Source: Microlunatus antarcticus | GTDB lineage: Bacteria > Actinomycetota > Actinomycetes > Propionibacteriales > Propionibacteriaceae | DNA: 64,000 nucleotides | Direction: 5' to 3' | NCBI RefSeq assembly: GCF_014193425.1 | Contig: NZ_JACHZG010000001.1 | Location: 3,755,150-3,819,149, forward strand | Part shown: in pieces, positions 63,219 through 64,000 of the stretch | How the letters are laid out: the number at the start of each line of letters is the position of its first letter | Position numbering within the stretch: the stretch's first letter is position 1 | Program-made: the position numbers and the translations under genes | The notes under the pieces: model-generated | Databases searched by the model: none | What the model saw: only the letters and a program-made list of their open reading frames with translations | Told to the model about the DNA's origin: nothing

Positions 63219-64000
63219 TCAGTACTGCTCGGTCTCCGTGAAGTCCGCGTCCTCGGTGTCGTCGTCGTAGCGGATCGCGCTCAACGGGTCGAAGCCGGGG
63301 GCGCTGTCCTTCAGCGACAGGCCCATCTCGTGCAGCTTCAGCTTGACCTCGTCGATGGACTTGGAGCCGAAGTTGCGGATGTCCAGCAGGTCCTGCTCGC
63401 TGCGCGAGACGAGCTCGGACACCGTGTGGATGCCCTCGCGCTTGAGGCAGTTGTACGACCGGACGGTCAGGTTGAGGTCCTCGACCGGCAGGGCCAGGTC
63501 GGCGGCGAGCTGCTCGTCGATGGGCGACGGGCCGATCTCGATGCCCTCGGCCTCGACGTTGAGCTCACGGGCCAGGCCGAAGAGCTCGGTCAGCGTGCGC
63601 CCCGCCGAGGCGACGGCGTCGCGCGGGCGGATGGCCGGCTTGGTCTCGACGTCCAGGATCAGCCGGTCGAAGTCGGTGCGCTGCTCGACGCGGGTGGCCT
63701 CGACCTTGTAGGTGACCTTGAGGACCGGCGAGTAGATCGAGTCGACCGGGATGCGGCCGATCTCGGCGTCGATCGCCTTGTTCTGCACGGCGGAGACGTA
63801 GCCGCGGCCACGCTCGACGACGAGCTCCATGTCGAGGCGACCGGAGTCGTTCAGCGTGCAGATGTGGAGGTCGGGGTTGTGCACCTCGACACCGGCGGGC
63901 GGCGCGATGTCGGCCGCCGTGACCTCACCGGCACCCGACTTGCGCAGGTACATGGTGACGGGCTCGTCCTCCTCGGAGGACACGACGAGGGCCTTGAGGT
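63219..64000 (-). CDS. rpoA: RNA polymerase alpha subunit, 5' end cut by window edge
   Basis: The assembly subunit and promoter-UP-element contact of RNA polymerase. The visible 260 residues include the alpha-NTD end ([60 protein letters not shown]). The linker and alpha-CTD follow ([46 protein letters not shown]). An acidic tail ([15 protein letters not shown]) ends the protein. The frame is open at base 64000, so about 80 N-terminal residues are missing. Confidence 0.97.
   Translation of the reverse strand, partial: LKALVVSSEEDEPVTMYLRKSGAGEVTAADIAPPAGVEVHNPDLHICTLNDSGRLDMELVVERGRGYVSAVQNKAIDAEIGRIPVDSIYSPVLKVTYKVEATRVEQRTDFDRLILDVETKPAIRPRDAVASAGRTLTELFGLARELNVEAEGIEIGPSPIDEQLAADLALPVEDLNLTVRSYNCLKREGIHTVSELVSRSEQDLLDIRNFGSKSIDEVKLKLHEMGLSLKDSAPGFDPLSAIRYDDDTEDADFTETEQY

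Overview
This is a high-GC, gene-dense actinobacterial chromosome segment. The actinobacterial call rests on GTG/ATG starts with GTGA/ATGA couplings, many TANNNT-type -10 hexamers placed 6-7 nt before a start codon, RpfB, SepX/GlpR, LtrA, an HrcA-type CIRCE half-site pair, and a translational-type T-box before ileS. The order eno - mazG - mfd - pth - rplY - prs - glmU - ispE - rsmA - rpfB - tatD - rsmI - pmt - glpR - rimJ - moeA - fthfC - ruc - mscL - galU follows the Mycobacterium tuberculosis Rv1023-Rv0985 neighbourhood as I remember it. The lineage is probably Propionibacteriales (Nocardioidaceae/Propionibacteriaceae), but that last step is inference.

Layout. 1-11.5 kb: enolase (cut by the window edge), a secreted two-unit repeat protein, two oxidoreductases, mazG, a SurA-like lipoprotein, mfd, pth, rplY. 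11.7-12.7 kb: a solitary DUF559 nuclease-like gene between two palindromic repeats. 12.7-15.4 kb: prs-glmU and tRNA-Gln. 15.5-18.6 kb: MFS transporter with MarR regulator, LtrA. 18.6-25.7 kb: ispE-rsmA-rpfB, nitroreductase-tatD, and rsmI divergent from the protein mannosyltransferase. 25.7-27 kb: a second AbiEi-type nuclease-like gene, again with palindromic flanks. 27-33 kb: GH15 enzyme, tRNA-Ala, SepX/GlpR, RimJ-like acetyltransferase, mog-moaC-moeA(glp). 33-40.6 kb: endonuclease VIII-like glycosylase, a GH13/LacI divergent pair with a palindromic operator, fthfC, DUF4262, a Rieske protein translationally coupled to a zinc alcohol dehydrogenase, DUF2795. 40.6-53 kb: ileS with T-box, penicillin acylase, CIRCE-ruc, a SAF protein, mscL, galU, alpha/beta hydrolase, VOC protein, ATPase. 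53-64 kb: tRNA-Arg, nucleoside hydrolase, trxA, methyltransferase, DtxR/IdeR regulator, photolyase, an apparently free-standing small-ORF/structured-RNA unit, ATP-dependent ligase, glycosyltransferase, HAD, rhodanese, rplQ and rpoA (cut by the window edge).

How the parts work together. The core is housekeeping: precursor supply (PRPP, UDP-GlcNAc, UDP-Glc, isoprenoid), translation (pth, rplY, ileS, rsmA, rsmI, rplQ), repair (mfd, photolyase, Nei, ligase, MazG) and envelope/division (RpfB, GlpR with Glp/MoeA, PMT, MscL). The accessory signals most worth attention are the two palindrome-flanked solitary AbiEi/DUF559 genes, which share a 13-base element at nearly the same distance from the start; the 12-codon ORF with an extreme Shine-Dalgarno and its own promoter at 57.85-58.1 kb; and a small dispersed repeat family (46.7 and 58.2 kb). 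No rRNA, CRISPR array, prophage or complete insertion sequence was seen.
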